A stretch of DNA of 64,000 nt from Micromonospora echinospora (GTDB lineage Bacteria; Actinomycetota; Actinomycetes; Mycobacteriales; Micromonosporaceae), in the NCBI RefSeq assembly GCF_900091495.1, contig NZ_LT607413.1:7207001-7271000 (forward strand), given 5' to 3'. The notes beneath the pieces were generated by a model. The model had not been told where the DNA came from. It saw only the letters and a program-made list of their open reading frames with translations, and made no database searches. The translations under genes and the position numbers were made by a program. Shown here piece by piece: positions 26,542 to 35,536 of this stretch; positions within the stretch are counted from its first letter, which is position 1; every line of letters starts with the position of its first letter.

Positions 26542-26580
26542 CCGACCCCGGGGGTTTTCCGGCCCACACCACCTGGGAAC

Positions 26581-26961
26581 ATGGTGCAGATGCCACGCGA
26601 GCTGTTGACGATCGAGGTGAGCCGGGTCGCGCCCCGGCAGGCCCTGCTGCGGCTCGCCGGCGAACTCGACTTCGACACCGCCCCGGACCTGGTCCGGGTG
26701 GCGAAGCAGGTCCGGGCCGAGGGGTACGACGAGGTCACCGTCGACCTCACCGACGTGACACTCTGCGACTCCTCCGGGCTGAGCGCGATCGTCGTCCTCT
26801 ACCGCAGCGGGGCGCGGACGGTCCGGCTCACCGGCATGAACAACCAGGTCCAGCAGTTGCTGAGCCGCACCGGACTGGCCGAACTGCTGGCCGGTCCGCG
26901 TCCCGGCGAGCGTGACGCGGGCGGTTCCGTGCCGGACGACGGGGCACACGAGGTCGGCTGA
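26581..26961 (+). CDS. STAS-domain anti-sigma factor antagonist
   Basis: A 126-aa STAS protein; the motif is LCDSSGLSAIV and the body resembles RsbV/SpoIIAA (LLRLAGELDFDTAPDLVRVAKQV, RLTGMNNQVQQLLSRTGLAELL). A polar tail of about 20 residues follows. Start ATG 26581 (or ATG 26590). It is second in the two-STAS operon. It is a different paralogue from the proteins at 22645 and 26158, so one phosphatase may serve several switches. Confidence 0.88.
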   Translation: MVQMPRELLTIEVSRVAPRQALLRLAGELDFDTAPDLVRVAKQVRAEGYDEVTVDLTDVTLCDSSGLSAIVVLYRSGARTVRLTGMNNQVQQLLSRTGLAELLAGPRPGERDAGGSVPDDGAHEVG

Positions 26962-26982
26962 CCGGCCACCGCCGCACCCGGG

Positions 26983-27291
26983 TCACCCCACGACGACGGC
27001 CTGCGACGCGACCGGGAGACGCCGCCCCTCGGGCTCGGGCAGGAGGTCGTCCGGTCGTCCCGCCTCGGGCGACTGGAAGAGGTAGCGGACGAACTCCGCG
27101 CCCGCCTCGTTGTCCTCGGCTCCCGGCCACTGCCCCACGCAGTCGACGCCGATGACCTCCCGGCCGGCGCCGTCGGCCTCCTCCAGCAGTGCCCAGACGG
27201 TCACCGGATAGCAACGGGTGGCGTCCGGGGCGAGTTGCCAGCGGGCGTACCACCCGGGTCGCGCGGGGACGATCTCGACAATTCGTTTCAT
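26983..27291 (-). CDS. Conserved hypothetical protein
   Basis: A 102-aa soluble protein beginning MKRIVEIVPARPGWYARWQLAPDATRCYPVTVWALLEE. The strong GGAAGGGAAGG ribosome binding site before ATG 27291 and typical third-position GC support it as a real gene. I recognise no domain; the opening resembles small actinobacterial proteins of unknown role. It converges on the second STAS gene and is divergent from the DUF2267 protein. Confidence 0.75.
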   Translation of the reverse strand: MKRIVEIVPARPGWYARWQLAPDATRCYPVTVWALLEEADGAGREVIGVDCVGQWPGAEDNEAGAEFVRYLFQSPEAGRPDDLLPEPEGRRLPVASQAVVVG

Positions 27292-27488
27292 GACGACCTT
27301 CCCTTCCGCGTACCTCGGAAGTTCTCACGGTCCACTGCCGATCATGCGCCCCGCCGGGGTGAGCGCCCGTCACCCCGGCGGCATGAACCCCGACGACGGC
27401 GCTGCGCCGCCGGCCGCCGAGCCGGTTTCGGGTCGGGTGGTGCCGGGAAGCCGCCGGGAGCCAGCCGACGAGGAAGTGAGGTCAGCGG

Positions 27489-28463
27489 ATGAGGAAGCAG
27501 ATGGAAGGGGACAACCAGCGCCGCCGTGCGCTCGCCCGCCAGTCCCGGGAACGCGGCCGGCAGCCCAGCGGCGACGCCGCCACCCTCGGCGCCTCCAAAC
27601 AGCTCACCCGCCTGGACCGGGGCAAACGGGCGGGTCCGCCCCCGGCCGGTGTCCACAAGCCGGACAGCAGCCGGGGCGGTCCGGTGCCGCCGCCGGCCGG
27701 TCGGCCGTCCGCCGCACGGCCGGGACCCCGGCCCGGTCCGGGCCGGCCGGAGACCATCGGCCTGGGGTACCGGGAGTTGGTCGGCGACGTCAGTCGGCGG
27801 ACCGGGGTGGACTTCCGGGAGGCCAAGGTCGGCGCGGAGGCCACCGTGCTGGTGCTGTCCCGGGCCCTGGACGAGGCCGACCGGCAGCGGCTGCTGCGGG
27901 CGGTGCCGGTGTCGTTGCACGACGTGACCCCGGTCGACGGGATCGAGCAGCACCGGGACCTGCCGGGCTTCGTCGGCGAGGTGGCCCGGATCAGTGGCCG
28001 GACCCCGGAGCAGGCCCGGTACCAGGCCGAGGCGACCATGGCCGCGCTGGCCACGCGGGACGGGCGTCTGGTGGCGTCGCTGCGCGTACCGGAGGGGTTG
28101 CGCGACCTGCTCACTCCGCCGGAGGCCGGTGGCGGCCTGGTCGGACCGACCGGGGCGACCGCGCCGCTGAACGCGGACGAGCTGCGCGCCGCCCTGGCCG
28201 ACCTGCCCTACTGGTCGGCGCGGGGTCCGACGCTGTCGCGCAGCATCGCCCTGCCCCCGCCGAACCTGGACCGGGTGCTCGACCAGATCGACCAACTGCG
28301 CCGGGACACCGGCCGGGGCCCCGCGATCTCCCGACAGACCGGCTCCAGCGCCGTGCTCACGGTGCGCAGCCGCCGGGCGGACGCGGTCACCGCACGCGAC
28401 GTCGACCTGGCCCACCGGGTCGACGACGCGATCGAGGAGGCGGGTGCCGGGATGGCCGGCTGA
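27489..28463 (+). CDS. DUF2267 domain fused to pterin-dehydratase-like domain
   Basis: A 324-aa protein in three parts: a basic N-terminus (MEGDNQRRRALARQSRERGRQPSGDAATLGASKQ) and Pro-rich linker; a DUF2267-like helical domain (about 95-215, LGYRELVGDVSRRTGVDFREAKVGAEATVLVLSRAL); and a C-terminal domain shaped like 4a-hydroxytetrahydrobiopterin dehydratase/DCoH (LPYWSARGPTLSRSIAL...TVRSRRADAVTARDVDLAHRVDDAI). The catalytic HHP of the dehydratase is missing, so enzymatic activity is unlikely. GAGGTC precedes the ATG. A strong hairpin follows. Function unknown; a DUF2267-only protein is at 44539. Confidence 0.75.
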   Translation: MRKQMEGDNQRRRALARQSRERGRQPSGDAATLGASKQLTRLDRGKRAGPPPAGVHKPDSSRGGPVPPPAGRPSAARPGPRPGPGRPETIGLGYRELVGDVSRRTGVDFREAKVGAEATVLVLSRALDEADRQRLLRAVPVSLHDVTPVDGIEQHRDLPGFVGEVARISGRTPEQARYQAEATMAALATRDGRLVASLRVPEGLRDLLTPPEAGGGLVGPTGATAPLNADELRAALADLPYWSARGPTLSRSIALPPPNLDRVLDQIDQLRRDTGRGPAISRQTGSSAVLTVRSRRADAVTARDVDLAHRVDDAIEEAGAGMAG

Positions 28464-28476
28464 GCCCCGCCCGGGC

Positions 28477-28502
28477 GGGGCCGGCGGTCGTCCGCCGGCC
28501 CC
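28477..28502 (+). terminator. Terminator after DUF2267-PCD gene
   Basis: GGGGCCGGCGG (28477-28487) and CCGCCGGCCCC (28492-28502) form a perfect 11-bp stem with a TCGT loop, 14 nt past the stop. Confidence 0.7.
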
Positions 28503-28541
28503 GGCGGCGGGACGGCCGGGAACGCGTCGCGGCGGGTCGGC

Positions 28542-28547
28542 TACCGT
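28542..28547 (+). promoter_or_regulatory. -10 box of leaderless spermidine-synthase-like gene
   Basis: TACCGT ends 7 nt before GTG 28555; identical to the VOC -10. There is no Shine-Dalgarno sequence between. Confidence 0.5.
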
Positions 28548-28554
28548 GCCGGTC

Positions 28555-29340
28555 GTGGACGGGGACGACGGACCGGTGCTGGTGGTGGACCCCACCCGGC
28601 GAACCGGGCGCACCCTGCTCGCGGCGGGGGTCGAGCAGTCGTACGTCGACGTCGCCGACCCGACCCACCTGCGGTTCGAGTACGTGCGGCGGATGGCGGC
28701 GGTGCTCGACCTCGCGGCGGCGTCGGGCGTACCGCTGCGGGCGCTGCACCTCGGCGGCGGCGCGCTGACCCTGCCCCGCTACCTGGCCGCCACCCGGCCC
28801 GGGTCGACGCAGCTGGTGGTGGAGCGGGACGCGGCCCTGCTCGACCTGGTGATGCGGGAGCTGCCCCCGCCACCGGGGGTCCGGACCGAGGTCGGCGACG
28901 CGCGTGCCGCCCTGGCCGGCCAACCGGCCGGCGGGTACGACGTGGTGCTCGCCGACGTCTACTCCGGGGCTCGGATGCCGGCGCACGTGTGCACCGTCGA
29001 GTTCGTCGCCGACGTGGCCCGCGCCCTGCGCCCGGACGGGCTCTACCTGGTCAACCTGACCGACCTGCCGCCGCTGGTCTTCTCCCGGGTGCAGGCGGCC
29101 ACCCTCGGCGTGGTCTTCGCCGAGGTGTGCCTGGTCGCCGCCCGGCGCATGCTCGGCGGCCGGCGGTACGGCAACGTCGTGCTCGCCGCCGCGGCGCGAC
29201 CCGGCCGGCTCCCGGTACGCCGGCTCGCGGCGCGGGTGGCCCGGGACCCGTCGCCCGGCACGGTGCTGCACGGCCCGGAGCTGGCCGCCTTCGTGGCCGG
29301 CGCGGCACCGGCCACCGACGCCGCCCGGTTCGTCACCTGA
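28555..29340 (+). CDS. Spermidine synthase-like (aminopropyltransferase-fold) protein
   Basis: A 261-aa Rossmann protein of the spermidine/spermine synthase superfamily: LRALHLGGGALTLPRYLAATRPGSTQLVVERDAALLDLV corresponds to the SAM-side motif I and acidic strand, and DVVLADVYSGARMPAHVCTVEFVADVARALRPDGLYLVNL to the family core. The polyamine-binding Asp residues of true SpeE are not conserved, so it may be a methyltransferase-like paralogue, as is usual for these stand-alone actinobacterial proteins. GTG 28555 (alternative GTG 28546) fits a leaderless start. Confidence 0.82.
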   Translation: MDGDDGPVLVVDPTRRTGRTLLAAGVEQSYVDVADPTHLRFEYVRRMAAVLDLAAASGVPLRALHLGGGALTLPRYLAATRPGSTQLVVERDAALLDLVMRELPPPPGVRTEVGDARAALAGQPAGGYDVVLADVYSGARMPAHVCTVEFVADVARALRPDGLYLVNLTDLPPLVFSRVQAATLGVVFAEVCLVAARRMLGGRRYGNVVLAAAARPGRLPVRRLAARVARDPSPGTVLHGPELAAFVAGAAPATDAARFVT

Positions 29341-29367
29341 GCGCCGTTTTCTCCGCCCCGGAGCGGG

Positions 29368-29373
29368 TAGCCG
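29368..29373 (+). promoter_or_regulatory. Possible -10 box of leaderless transporter gene
   Basis: TAGCCG ends 6 nt before ATG 29380; imperfect (final G) but with the same spacing as other candidates. Confidence 0.35.
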
Positions 29374-29379
29374 CGCCGG

Positions 29380-30432
29380 ATGAGCAGCCCCGACGACCGG
29401 CTCACCGCACGCCGGGTGGCCATCGTCATCGGGCTGGTGCTGGCCACGCTGCTCGGGCTGGCGCTGCTCTGGGCCGTTCGCCGGGTGCTGGTCTGGATCC
29501 TGCTGGCCGCCTTCCTCGCCGCCGCCCTGAAGCCGGCCGTGGACCACCTGGAACGCCGGTTCGTCCGCCGCCGGACCCTCGCCACGCTGCTGGTGTTCCT
29601 CGCGGCGTTCGGGCTGCTCGCCGCCGTGGGAGCGGTGATCGTGGTGCCGCTGGTGGACGAGGTGGCCCGCTTCGTCGAGCGGGCGCCGGAGCTGGTCCGG
29701 GACATCCGGGCCGGACAGGGACGCCTCGGTGAGCTGGTGGACCGGTTCGGGCTGCGCCGGTACGCGGAGAGCCACCGCGACGAGCTCCAGCAGTACGGCG
29801 ACCGGTTGCGGAAACCGGCCCTGGGTGTGGTGCGCGGCGTGCTGGAGGCGGTGGTCGGGACGGTCACCGTGGCGGTGCTGGCGTACCTGATGGTGCTGGA
29901 GTTTCCCCGGATGAGCGCCGCGCTGCTCGCCCTGAGCGGGGACGGGGCCGGTGACCGGCTGCGTCGGATCGGCCGGGAGTGCGGTCGCACCGTCACCGGG
30001 TACGTCACCGGGAACCTGGTGATCAGTCTGATCTGCGGCAGCCTGACGTTCGTCGTCCTCGCCGCGCTGGGCGTCCCGTTCGCCGCCGTGATCGCCCTGG
30101 TGGTCGCCGTGGCGGACCTGGTGCCGCTGGTGGGTGCGACGATCGGGGCGCTGGTGGCGGCCGGGGCGGCGTTCGTGCACTCCCCCACCGCCGGCATCGT
30201 CACGCTGGTCTTCTTCGTGCTCTACCAGCAGGTGGAGAACCACCTGCTGCAACCGGTGATCATGGCACGGGCGGTCCGGCTGAACCCGCTGACGGTGCTG
30301 GTCAGCGTGCTGCTCGCGGCCGAACTCGCCGGTCTGCTCGGGGCGCTGCTGGCCATCCCGGCGGCCGGGATCCTCCAGGTCCTGCTCCGGGAGGCCGACC
30401 TGCCCCGCCGGCTGCTCCGCCGAGGGACGTGA
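29380..30432 (+). CDS. AI-2E family (PerM-type) transporter
   Basis: A 350-aa polytopic membrane protein with about eight helices: two at 12-60 (AIVIGLVLATLLGLALLWAV and VLVWILLAAFLAAAL), one near 70-95, and a C-terminal bundle containing the family marker NHLLQPVIMARAVRLNPLTVLVSVLLAAELAGLLGALLAIP. Family members are proposed exporters of signalling compounds, Na+/H+ antiporters or efflux proteins; the substrate is unknown. It faces the NDH-like gene tail to tail. Confidence 0.9.
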   Translation: MSSPDDRLTARRVAIVIGLVLATLLGLALLWAVRRVLVWILLAAFLAAALKPAVDHLERRFVRRRTLATLLVFLAAFGLLAAVGAVIVVPLVDEVARFVERAPELVRDIRAGQGRLGELVDRFGLRRYAESHRDELQQYGDRLRKPALGVVRGVLEAVVGTVTVAVLAYLMVLEFPRMSAALLALSGDGAGDRLRRIGRECGRTVTGYVTGNLVISLICGSLTFVVLAALGVPFAAVIALVVAVADLVPLVGATIGALVAAGAAFVHSPTAGIVTLVFFVLYQQVENHLLQPVIMARAVRLNPLTVLVSVLLAAELAGLLGALLAIPAAGILQVLLREADLPRRLLRRGT

Positions 30433-30513
30433 GCGCCACCGGCGCCTGCGGGGCGGGCCGCCTCCGGTCCTGTTCCGGGCTGGTCGGAAAGTGCCGGCTG
30501 GCCCTGGAACGCG

Positions 30514-31815
30514 TCACCGGTGCCGCACCGCCACCTCGGGGGCGGAGCTCTCCAGCGGCACGGCGTTCGCCGGCACGAGGCCGAGTTGCACGGCGGGACG
30601 CGGCAGGGCGGCGTCGAGCACCCAGTCCGCCCCCACCCGGGCCCGGTTGCCGGGCATGGCGAGCAGGTGGTAGCCCCGGGTGACCGTCTTCGCCGGCAGC
30701 CCGGAGAGCGACACCTTGAGCGGGTTCGCGGCGGCGTCCCGGCCGCCCAGGTCGACCACCCAGCCCAGGTCGTGGTGCCGGTACGGCCGGCGCCGTCCCT
30801 GCCCGTAGGAGGCGGCGATGTTGTGGGCGACCAGCTTGCCCTGCCGCTGGGCGTGCTGGGCGGTCATCGCGCAGATGCCGCCCGGCTTGGTCAGGTCGGG
30901 CACGGCGGCGGCGTCGCCGCAGGCGTAGACCTCGGGGAAGCCGGGGACGCCGAGGTACTCGTCGACCACCAGCCGGCCCTTCTCGGTGCGCAGCCCCAAC
31001 TCGGCGACGAACGGGTCGGGGCGGACGCCGACGCACCAGGCCAACGTGCAGGTCGGCACGTAGTCGCCGTCGGTGAGCTTCACCCCGTCGGCGGTGGCCT
31101 CGGCCACCGAGGTGCCCATCCGCACGTCGACGCCCCGCCGGGTGAGCACCCGCTGCGCGGTCTCGGACATCCGCTGGTCCAGCTCGGGCAGGACCCGGGA
31201 GGCGACGTCGAGCAGCATCCAGCGGGGCCGGACGGTCAGTCCGGGTCGCGTGGCGGCGAGCTTGTCGGTGAAGAGCTGGCCGTGCGCGGCGACCTCGGTG
31301 CCGGTGTAGCCGGCCCCGACCACGACGAAGGTCGCCCGGGCCTGCTGCTCCGCCGGGTCGGCGGCCTGCTCGGCCAGCTCGATCTGACGGATCACGTGGT
31401 CGTGCAGGTAGAGCGCCTCGGGCAGGCCCCGGAAGCCGTGCGCGTACTCGGTCACCCCGGGGATCGGCAGGAGCTTGTTGACGCTCCCGACGGCGAGCAC
31501 CAGGCGGTCGTAGGCCAGTCGCCCCTGGTCGCCCTCGGGCTGGGTGAAGCCGACCCAGCGGTTGTGCAGGTCCACCCGGTCGGCCTCGCCGACGATCACC
31601 CGGACCCCGTCGAGCGTCCCGTTGAGCGGCACCGAGACCCGCTTCGGCTCCACCACCCCGGCGGCCACCTCGGGCAGCAACGGCAGGTAGAGGAAGTAGT
31701 CGGTGGAGTTCAGCACCAGGATCTCGGCCCGGCCCCGGGCCAGCCGGGCCAGGGTCTTCGCCGCGTGGTAACCGGCGAACCCGGCTCCCACGATCACCAC
31801 ACGAGGTTTCGTCAT
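30514..31815 (-). CDS. NDH-2-like FAD-dependent pyridine nucleotide oxidoreductase
   Basis: A 433-aa two-dinucleotide-binding-domain flavoprotein. FAD site RVVIVGAGFAGYHAA at the N-terminus, NADH site FVVVGAGYTGTEVA near residue 165, and the FAD-contact Asp in EVYACGDAAAVPD. These match type II NADH dehydrogenases (NADH:quinone oxidoreductase, monotopic membrane-associated). The ATG follows GGAAGGGCAC; the frame is open further upstream but the family begins M-T-K-P-R-V-V-I-V-G. Divergent from the GT2 gene across a 379-bp gap. Confidence 0.92.
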   Translation of the reverse strand: MTKPRVVIVGAGFAGYHAAKTLARLARGRAEILVLNSTDYFLYLPLLPEVAAGVVEPKRVSVPLNGTLDGVRVIVGEADRVDLHNRWVGFTQPEGDQGRLAYDRLVLAVGSVNKLLPIPGVTEYAHGFRGLPEALYLHDHVIRQIELAEQAADPAEQQARATFVVVGAGYTGTEVAAHGQLFTDKLAATRPGLTVRPRWMLLDVASRVLPELDQRMSETAQRVLTRRGVDVRMGTSVAEATADGVKLTDGDYVPTCTLAWCVGVRPDPFVAELGLRTEKGRLVVDEYLGVPGFPEVYACGDAAAVPDLTKPGGICAMTAQHAQRQGKLVAHNIAASYGQGRRRPYRHHDLGWVVDLGGRDAAANPLKVSLSGLPAKTVTRGYHLLAMPGNRARVGADWVLDAALPRPAVQLGLVPANAVPLESSAPEVAVRHR

Positions 31816-32194
31816 GTCCGGTGCCCTTCCCGCCGTCGGGGCGGACAAACCTGACCGACCGGACGTGGTTGATCTCCGACTCCGCCGGGTGCGCCCTACC
31901 GGCCGGCCGAGTCGACGACGGCCGGTGTCCGGACGCGCAGGGGTCGCCATCGGAGCGTCCGTTGCCGGTCACCCGCCCGTCGCCCGGCGGACAGCGGGGC
32001 CGACCATCGTCGTCGCCGGAGGGCCCGACCAGGGCGCGGACGGTGTCGACCCGACCGGTCGAACCGCGCACCGTCCCGGCTGACCTGCGGGAAGCTGGTT
32101 TTCGGGCCGTCGCCGGGGCGTCCCGGCGCAGCAGGACGTCCGTCGTCCCCACCGGCCCGGCCGCCGACCGCCCGGGGCCAGAAGGAGGGTCACC
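31816..32194. other. 379-bp gene-free region between divergent genes
   Basis: The NDH-like and GT2 genes diverge here. ORFs in the stretch lack ribosome binding sites and recognisable sequence. I see no clear promoter boxes, inverted repeats or RNA gene; it presumably holds both promoters. Confidence 0.45.
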
Positions 32195-33724
32195 GTGCAG
32201 GCACCCGACGTCAGCGTCGTCGTCCCGGTCTACGACACCATGCCGTACCTGCGGGCGTGCCTGGCGTCGCTGCTCGGGCAGACCATCGGCCACCGGCGGA
32301 TGGAGATCGTCGCGGTCGACGACGGTTCCACCGACGGCGGCGGGCAGCTGCTGGACCAACTCGCCGCCCGCCACCCGGACACCGTGCGGGTGCGGCACCA
32401 GGCCAACTCCGGCGGCCCGGCGAACCCCTGCAACCGGGGCCTGGAACTGGCCACCGGACGGTACGTCTTCTTCGTCGGCTCCGACGACAGGCTCGGCCCG
32501 GAGGCCCTGGAACGCCTGGTCACGGCGGCCGACCGATACGACTCGGACGTGGTGCTGGGCCGGGCGGTGGGGGTCAACAGCCGGCACATGTTCCAGGAGA
32601 TCTTCGCCGAGAGCCGGGTCGACGTGGACCTGTTCGACTCGGCGCTGCCCTGGTCGCTGGCGAACATCAAGCTGTTCCGCCGCGAGCTGGTCGAACGTCA
32701 CCACCTGCGGTTCTGCGAGGACATGCCGATCCTCAGCGACCAGCCGTTCACGCTGGAGGCCTGCTACCGGGCCCGGCGGATCTCGGTGCTGGCCGACTAC
32801 GACTACTACCACGCGGTACGCCGGCTCGACGCCCGCAACATCACCTACCGCAGCCGGCTGGACCAGCGGCTGCGTTGCGTGGAGCTGCTGGTCGACCGGG
32901 TGGCCGAGCTGATCCCGCCCGGCAAGCAGCGCGACGCGGTGCTGCGGCGGCACTTCGGCCTGGAGGTGGCCCACCTGGTCGGCGACGACCTGCCCCGGCT
33001 GGACGGACCGACCCGGGAGCGGGTGTACGAGGTGGTGCGGCGGCTGGTCGACCGGTACCTCACCGACGACCTGCGCGACCGGCTCGACATCGAGGCCCGG
33101 CTGCGGCTGTCCGCCGCCGGGAGCGGGTTGGACGACCTGCTCGCCGTGATCACGCAGGACGCCGAGCGGGGCGTCCCACCGACCGTCGTGGCCGGGGACC
33201 GCTGGCACGCCGGCTACCCCGGGGTGGGGCTGCCCGCCTGGACCGACGTGACCGGGGTCCGCGCCGACTGGCTGGCCCGCCTGGACGCGGTCGCGGTGAG
33301 TTGGGAGGGCACCCGGAGCCTCACCGTCACCGCCCGCAGCCCGCACCCCGACCTCGGGCGGGCCGTCGGCGGCCCGGTCCACGTCCGGGCCGGCCGGATC
33401 GCCGGCGACACCCTCGACGTCACGCCCGACGCGCGGGGCAGCCTGGTGCGGGTCCGCTTCCCGGTGGACCGGCTGCTCGCCGGCAGCGCCGCGACCGGTC
33501 AACGCCACCCGCTGCGGGTCGAGGTGGACGGAACGGCCGGCCGGGGCAGCGCCGCGCTGCGCGCTCCCGGGCTGACGCCGACCCGGCCCCGGATCCGCCG
33601 GCACGGCACCCGGCTGTGCGCGGTCACCACCAGCCTCGATGCCCGGACCGGACAGCTGGTGCTGGCGGTGGTGCCGGTGACCGCGGCCCGGCTGGCCGCC
33701 CGGCTACGACGTGCGGGGCGGTGA
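32195..33724 (+). CDS. GT2 family glycosyltransferase with C-terminal extra domain
   Basis: A 509-aa protein. The first about 230 residues are a GT-A inverting glycosyltransferase: VSVVVPVYDTMPYLRACLASLLGQT, DDGSTDGGG, and the metal-binding region FFVGSDDRLGP. Residues 230-330 form a helical linker, and 340-505 a beta-rich domain like those of wall-teichoic-acid glycosyltransferases (TarP/TarS type). It probably adds a sugar to an extracellular polymer or its precursor. GTG 32195 has the consensus site AGAAGGAGG upstream. Acceptor not predictable. Confidence 0.9.
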   Translation: MQAPDVSVVVPVYDTMPYLRACLASLLGQTIGHRRMEIVAVDDGSTDGGGQLLDQLAARHPDTVRVRHQANSGGPANPCNRGLELATGRYVFFVGSDDRLGPEALERLVTAADRYDSDVVLGRAVGVNSRHMFQEIFAESRVDVDLFDSALPWSLANIKLFRRELVERHHLRFCEDMPILSDQPFTLEACYRARRISVLADYDYYHAVRRLDARNITYRSRLDQRLRCVELLVDRVAELIPPGKQRDAVLRRHFGLEVAHLVGDDLPRLDGPTRERVYEVVRRLVDRYLTDDLRDRLDIEARLRLSAAGSGLDDLLAVITQDAERGVPPTVVAGDRWHAGYPGVGLPAWTDVTGVRADWLARLDAVAVSWEGTRSLTVTARSPHPDLGRAVGGPVHVRAGRIAGDTLDVTPDARGSLVRVRFPVDRLLAGSAATGQRHPLRVEVDGTAGRGSAALRAPGLTPTRPRIRRHGTRLCAVTTSLDARTGQLVLAVVPVTAARLAARLRRAGR

Positions 33725-33847
33725 CCCGGACGGTCGATCCGCCCGGGCCGGCGGCCCCGACACCCGCTGCGGACACGCCCGGGGCGGGCCGGGCTCCGGG
33801 TGAGGACAGGCGGTACCGTCGGGCCGGGAGAGCGGATCCCACCGACG

Positions 33848-34354
33848 GTGGAGGCGGTCACGGCCAGGGAGAAGGGACGCGCGCTCATCGCGTCCAACAA
33901 GAAGGCGCGCCACGACTACACGATCCTCAAGACGTACGAGGCGGGCATCGTGCTGGTCGGCACGGAGGTCAAGTCGTTGCGGGCCGGGCGGGCGTCGCTG
34001 GTCGACGCGTTCGCCCAGGAACGCGATGGCGAGATCATGCTGTACGGGCTGCACATCGCCGAGTACGGCTTCGGCACATGGACCAACCACGCGCCCCGGC
34101 GCACCCGCAAGTTGCTGCTGCACCGGGTGGAGATCGCGCGGATCCTGGAGAAGCTCCGTGACGGCGGGCTGACCCTGGTGCCGTTGTCGATGTACTTCGA
34201 GAACGGCTGGGCCAAGGTCGAGCTTGCCCTGGCGCGCGGCAAGAAGTCGTACGACAAGCGGCAGTCCCTGGCCGAGCGGGACGCCAACCGGGAGATCGCC
34301 CGGGAGCTGGGCCGGCATCTCAAGGGACAGCGCCGACGCCAGCGCACCCCCTGA
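33848..34354 (+). CDS. smpB: SsrA-binding protein SmpB
   Basis: Binds tmRNA and delivers it to stalled ribosomes for trans-translation. The core [41 protein letters not shown] is diagnostic, and the basic C-terminal tail ([32 protein letters not shown]) enters the mRNA channel. GTG 33848 gives 168 aa, close to the usual 155-165; only GGGAGAG about 15 nt upstream could serve as ribosome binding site, so the start is less sure. A TACCGT box at 33814 is a likely -10. No ssrA gene is within reach in this window. Confidence 0.95.
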   Translation: MEAVTAREKGRALIASNKKARHDYTILKTYEAGIVLVGTEVKSLRAGRASLVDAFAQERDGEIMLYGLHIAEYGFGTWTNHAPRRTRKLLLHRVEIARILEKLRDGGLTLVPLSMYFENGWAKVELALARGKKSYDKRQSLAERDANREIARELGRHLKGQRRRQRTP

Positions 34355-34477
34355 CGGGCGGCGGTGGCCTCGCCGCGCTGTCCCGTCGTCTCGCCGACAC
34401 CGCCGCCGGCACGACCTCGGTCACGCGGCGATCAGCCTGGCGGACATTCCACCGCCAACCGGCCAGCGGGGACGTCG

Positions 34478-34753
34478 CTACGGCTCCGTCGGCATCGGCA
34501 CCTCGACGAAGGTGGCTCCGCGCAGGTCCAGCCAGGCCCGGTCCGGGCTCCGGACCAGTCGCAGCATCACCGCTTCACAGGCCGGGCAGCGGGCCACCAG
34601 GCCGGGCGCGTGGCTGAACACGTGCAGCTCGGCCATCGGGCCGGTCCGCCCGCACGACGCGCACCGGCCGGTCGCGCCGCTCAGGTCGACGGCGAACAGC
34701 TCGCGCAGCGGCCCGTCCAGCACGTTGCCGTCCTGATAGGACATGGTGGTCAT
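34478..34753 (-). CDS. DUF6510-type zinc-ribbon protein
   Basis: A 91-aa protein with two Cys pairs (CASCGRTGPMAELHVF and ARCPACEAVMLRLV), spaced like a small zinc ribbon or rubredoxin-like knuckle. ATG 34753 is chosen; a longer frame reaches into the upstream gene. It is the third gene of a leftward operon after a molybdopterin oxidoreductase and a flavin reductase. The conserved association suggests an accessory or electron-transfer role, but none has been demonstrated to my knowledge. Confidence 0.82.
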   Translation of the reverse strand: MTTMSYQDGNVLDGPLRELFAVDLSGATGRCASCGRTGPMAELHVFSHAPGLVARCPACEAVMLRLVRSPDRAWLDLRGATFVEVPMPTEP

Positions 34754-34782
34754 CGGTCGTCCCCCTTCGCTCCGGCACCGGC

Positions 34783-35535
34783 TCATCCGGTCGGGCCGAA
34801 CCGCTCGGTCCGCACCCGGCGGGCCGGGTGGCCCAGGCCCACCAGCAGATCCGCCACCGTCTCCACGAAACCGGTGGGACCGCACACGTAGCAGAGCGGC
34901 TCCAACTCGGGCGGCCAGCCGTGGCTGTTCACGTCGGCCGGGCCGATCCGGTGCGGTTCGCCCCGCCAACCGTCGGGCGCCTGCCGGGTGTAGACGTACG
35001 CCACGTCGAGACCCCGGTCGTCGCGGGTCCGGCGGCGCAGTTCGTCGGCGTAGAACACGTCCGCCGGGGTGCGCACCGAGTAGATCAGCCGGAACGGGGC
35101 CCGGCTGCCCGCCGCCCGCCGGGCCCGGACCATCGCCATCAACGGCACCACCCCGGACCCGCCGGCCACCAGCAGCACCGGCGCCGTGGTGTCGGTACGC
35201 CAGACGAACCAGCCGCCTACCGGGCCCCGCACCTCCACCGGGTCACCCTCGGCGTACCCGTCGATCAGGTAGGGCGACACCTCGCCGTCGGGCACCCGCT
35301 GCACGGTCAGCGCGATCCGGTCGTCGTCGGCCGGCGCGGCGAGCGAGTACGCCCGGGCGGCCTGGTAGCCGTCCTCGGCGGTGAGCCGGACGTCGACGTG
35401 CTGCCCGGGCAGGTGCCCCGGCCAGCCGGACACGTCGAGGACGAGGGTCTGCGCGGTCGGCGTCTCCACCCGGCGTTCGACGAGCCGGGCGACCCGCCAG
35501 GTCAGCGGGGCGCGCCCGACACCGGGGGCGGACAC
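34783..35535 (-). CDS. FAD-binding oxidoreductase (ferredoxin-NADP reductase family)
   Basis: A 250-aa flavoprotein reductase: FAD motif ARAYSLAAPADDDR (RxYS), GEVSPYLIDGYAEGD, NAD(P)-binding VLLVAGGSGVVPLMAMVRARR, and the C-terminal CGPTGFVETVADLL. No ferredoxin domain is attached. GTG 35535 begins one nucleotide after the molybdopterin gene's TGA, so the two are certainly cotranscribed and likely functional partners: the reductase could supply or accept electrons for the molybdenum enzyme. Confidence 0.92.
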   Translation of the reverse strand: MSAPGVGRAPLTWRVARLVERRVETPTAQTLVLDVSGWPGHLPGQHVDVRLTAEDGYQAARAYSLAAPADDDRIALTVQRVPDGEVSPYLIDGYAEGDPVEVRGPVGGWFVWRTDTTAPVLLVAGGSGVVPLMAMVRARRAAGSRAPFRLIYSVRTPADVFYADELRRRTRDDRGLDVAYVYTRQAPDGWRGEPHRIGPADVNSHGWPPELEPLCYVCGPTGFVETVADLLVGLGHPARRVRTERFGPTG

Positions 35536-35536
35536 C

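Noticed and set aside
34355..34477. tmRNA (ssrA) downstream of smpB
   Set aside because: The sequence lacks the tRNA-like ends and a tag reading frame.
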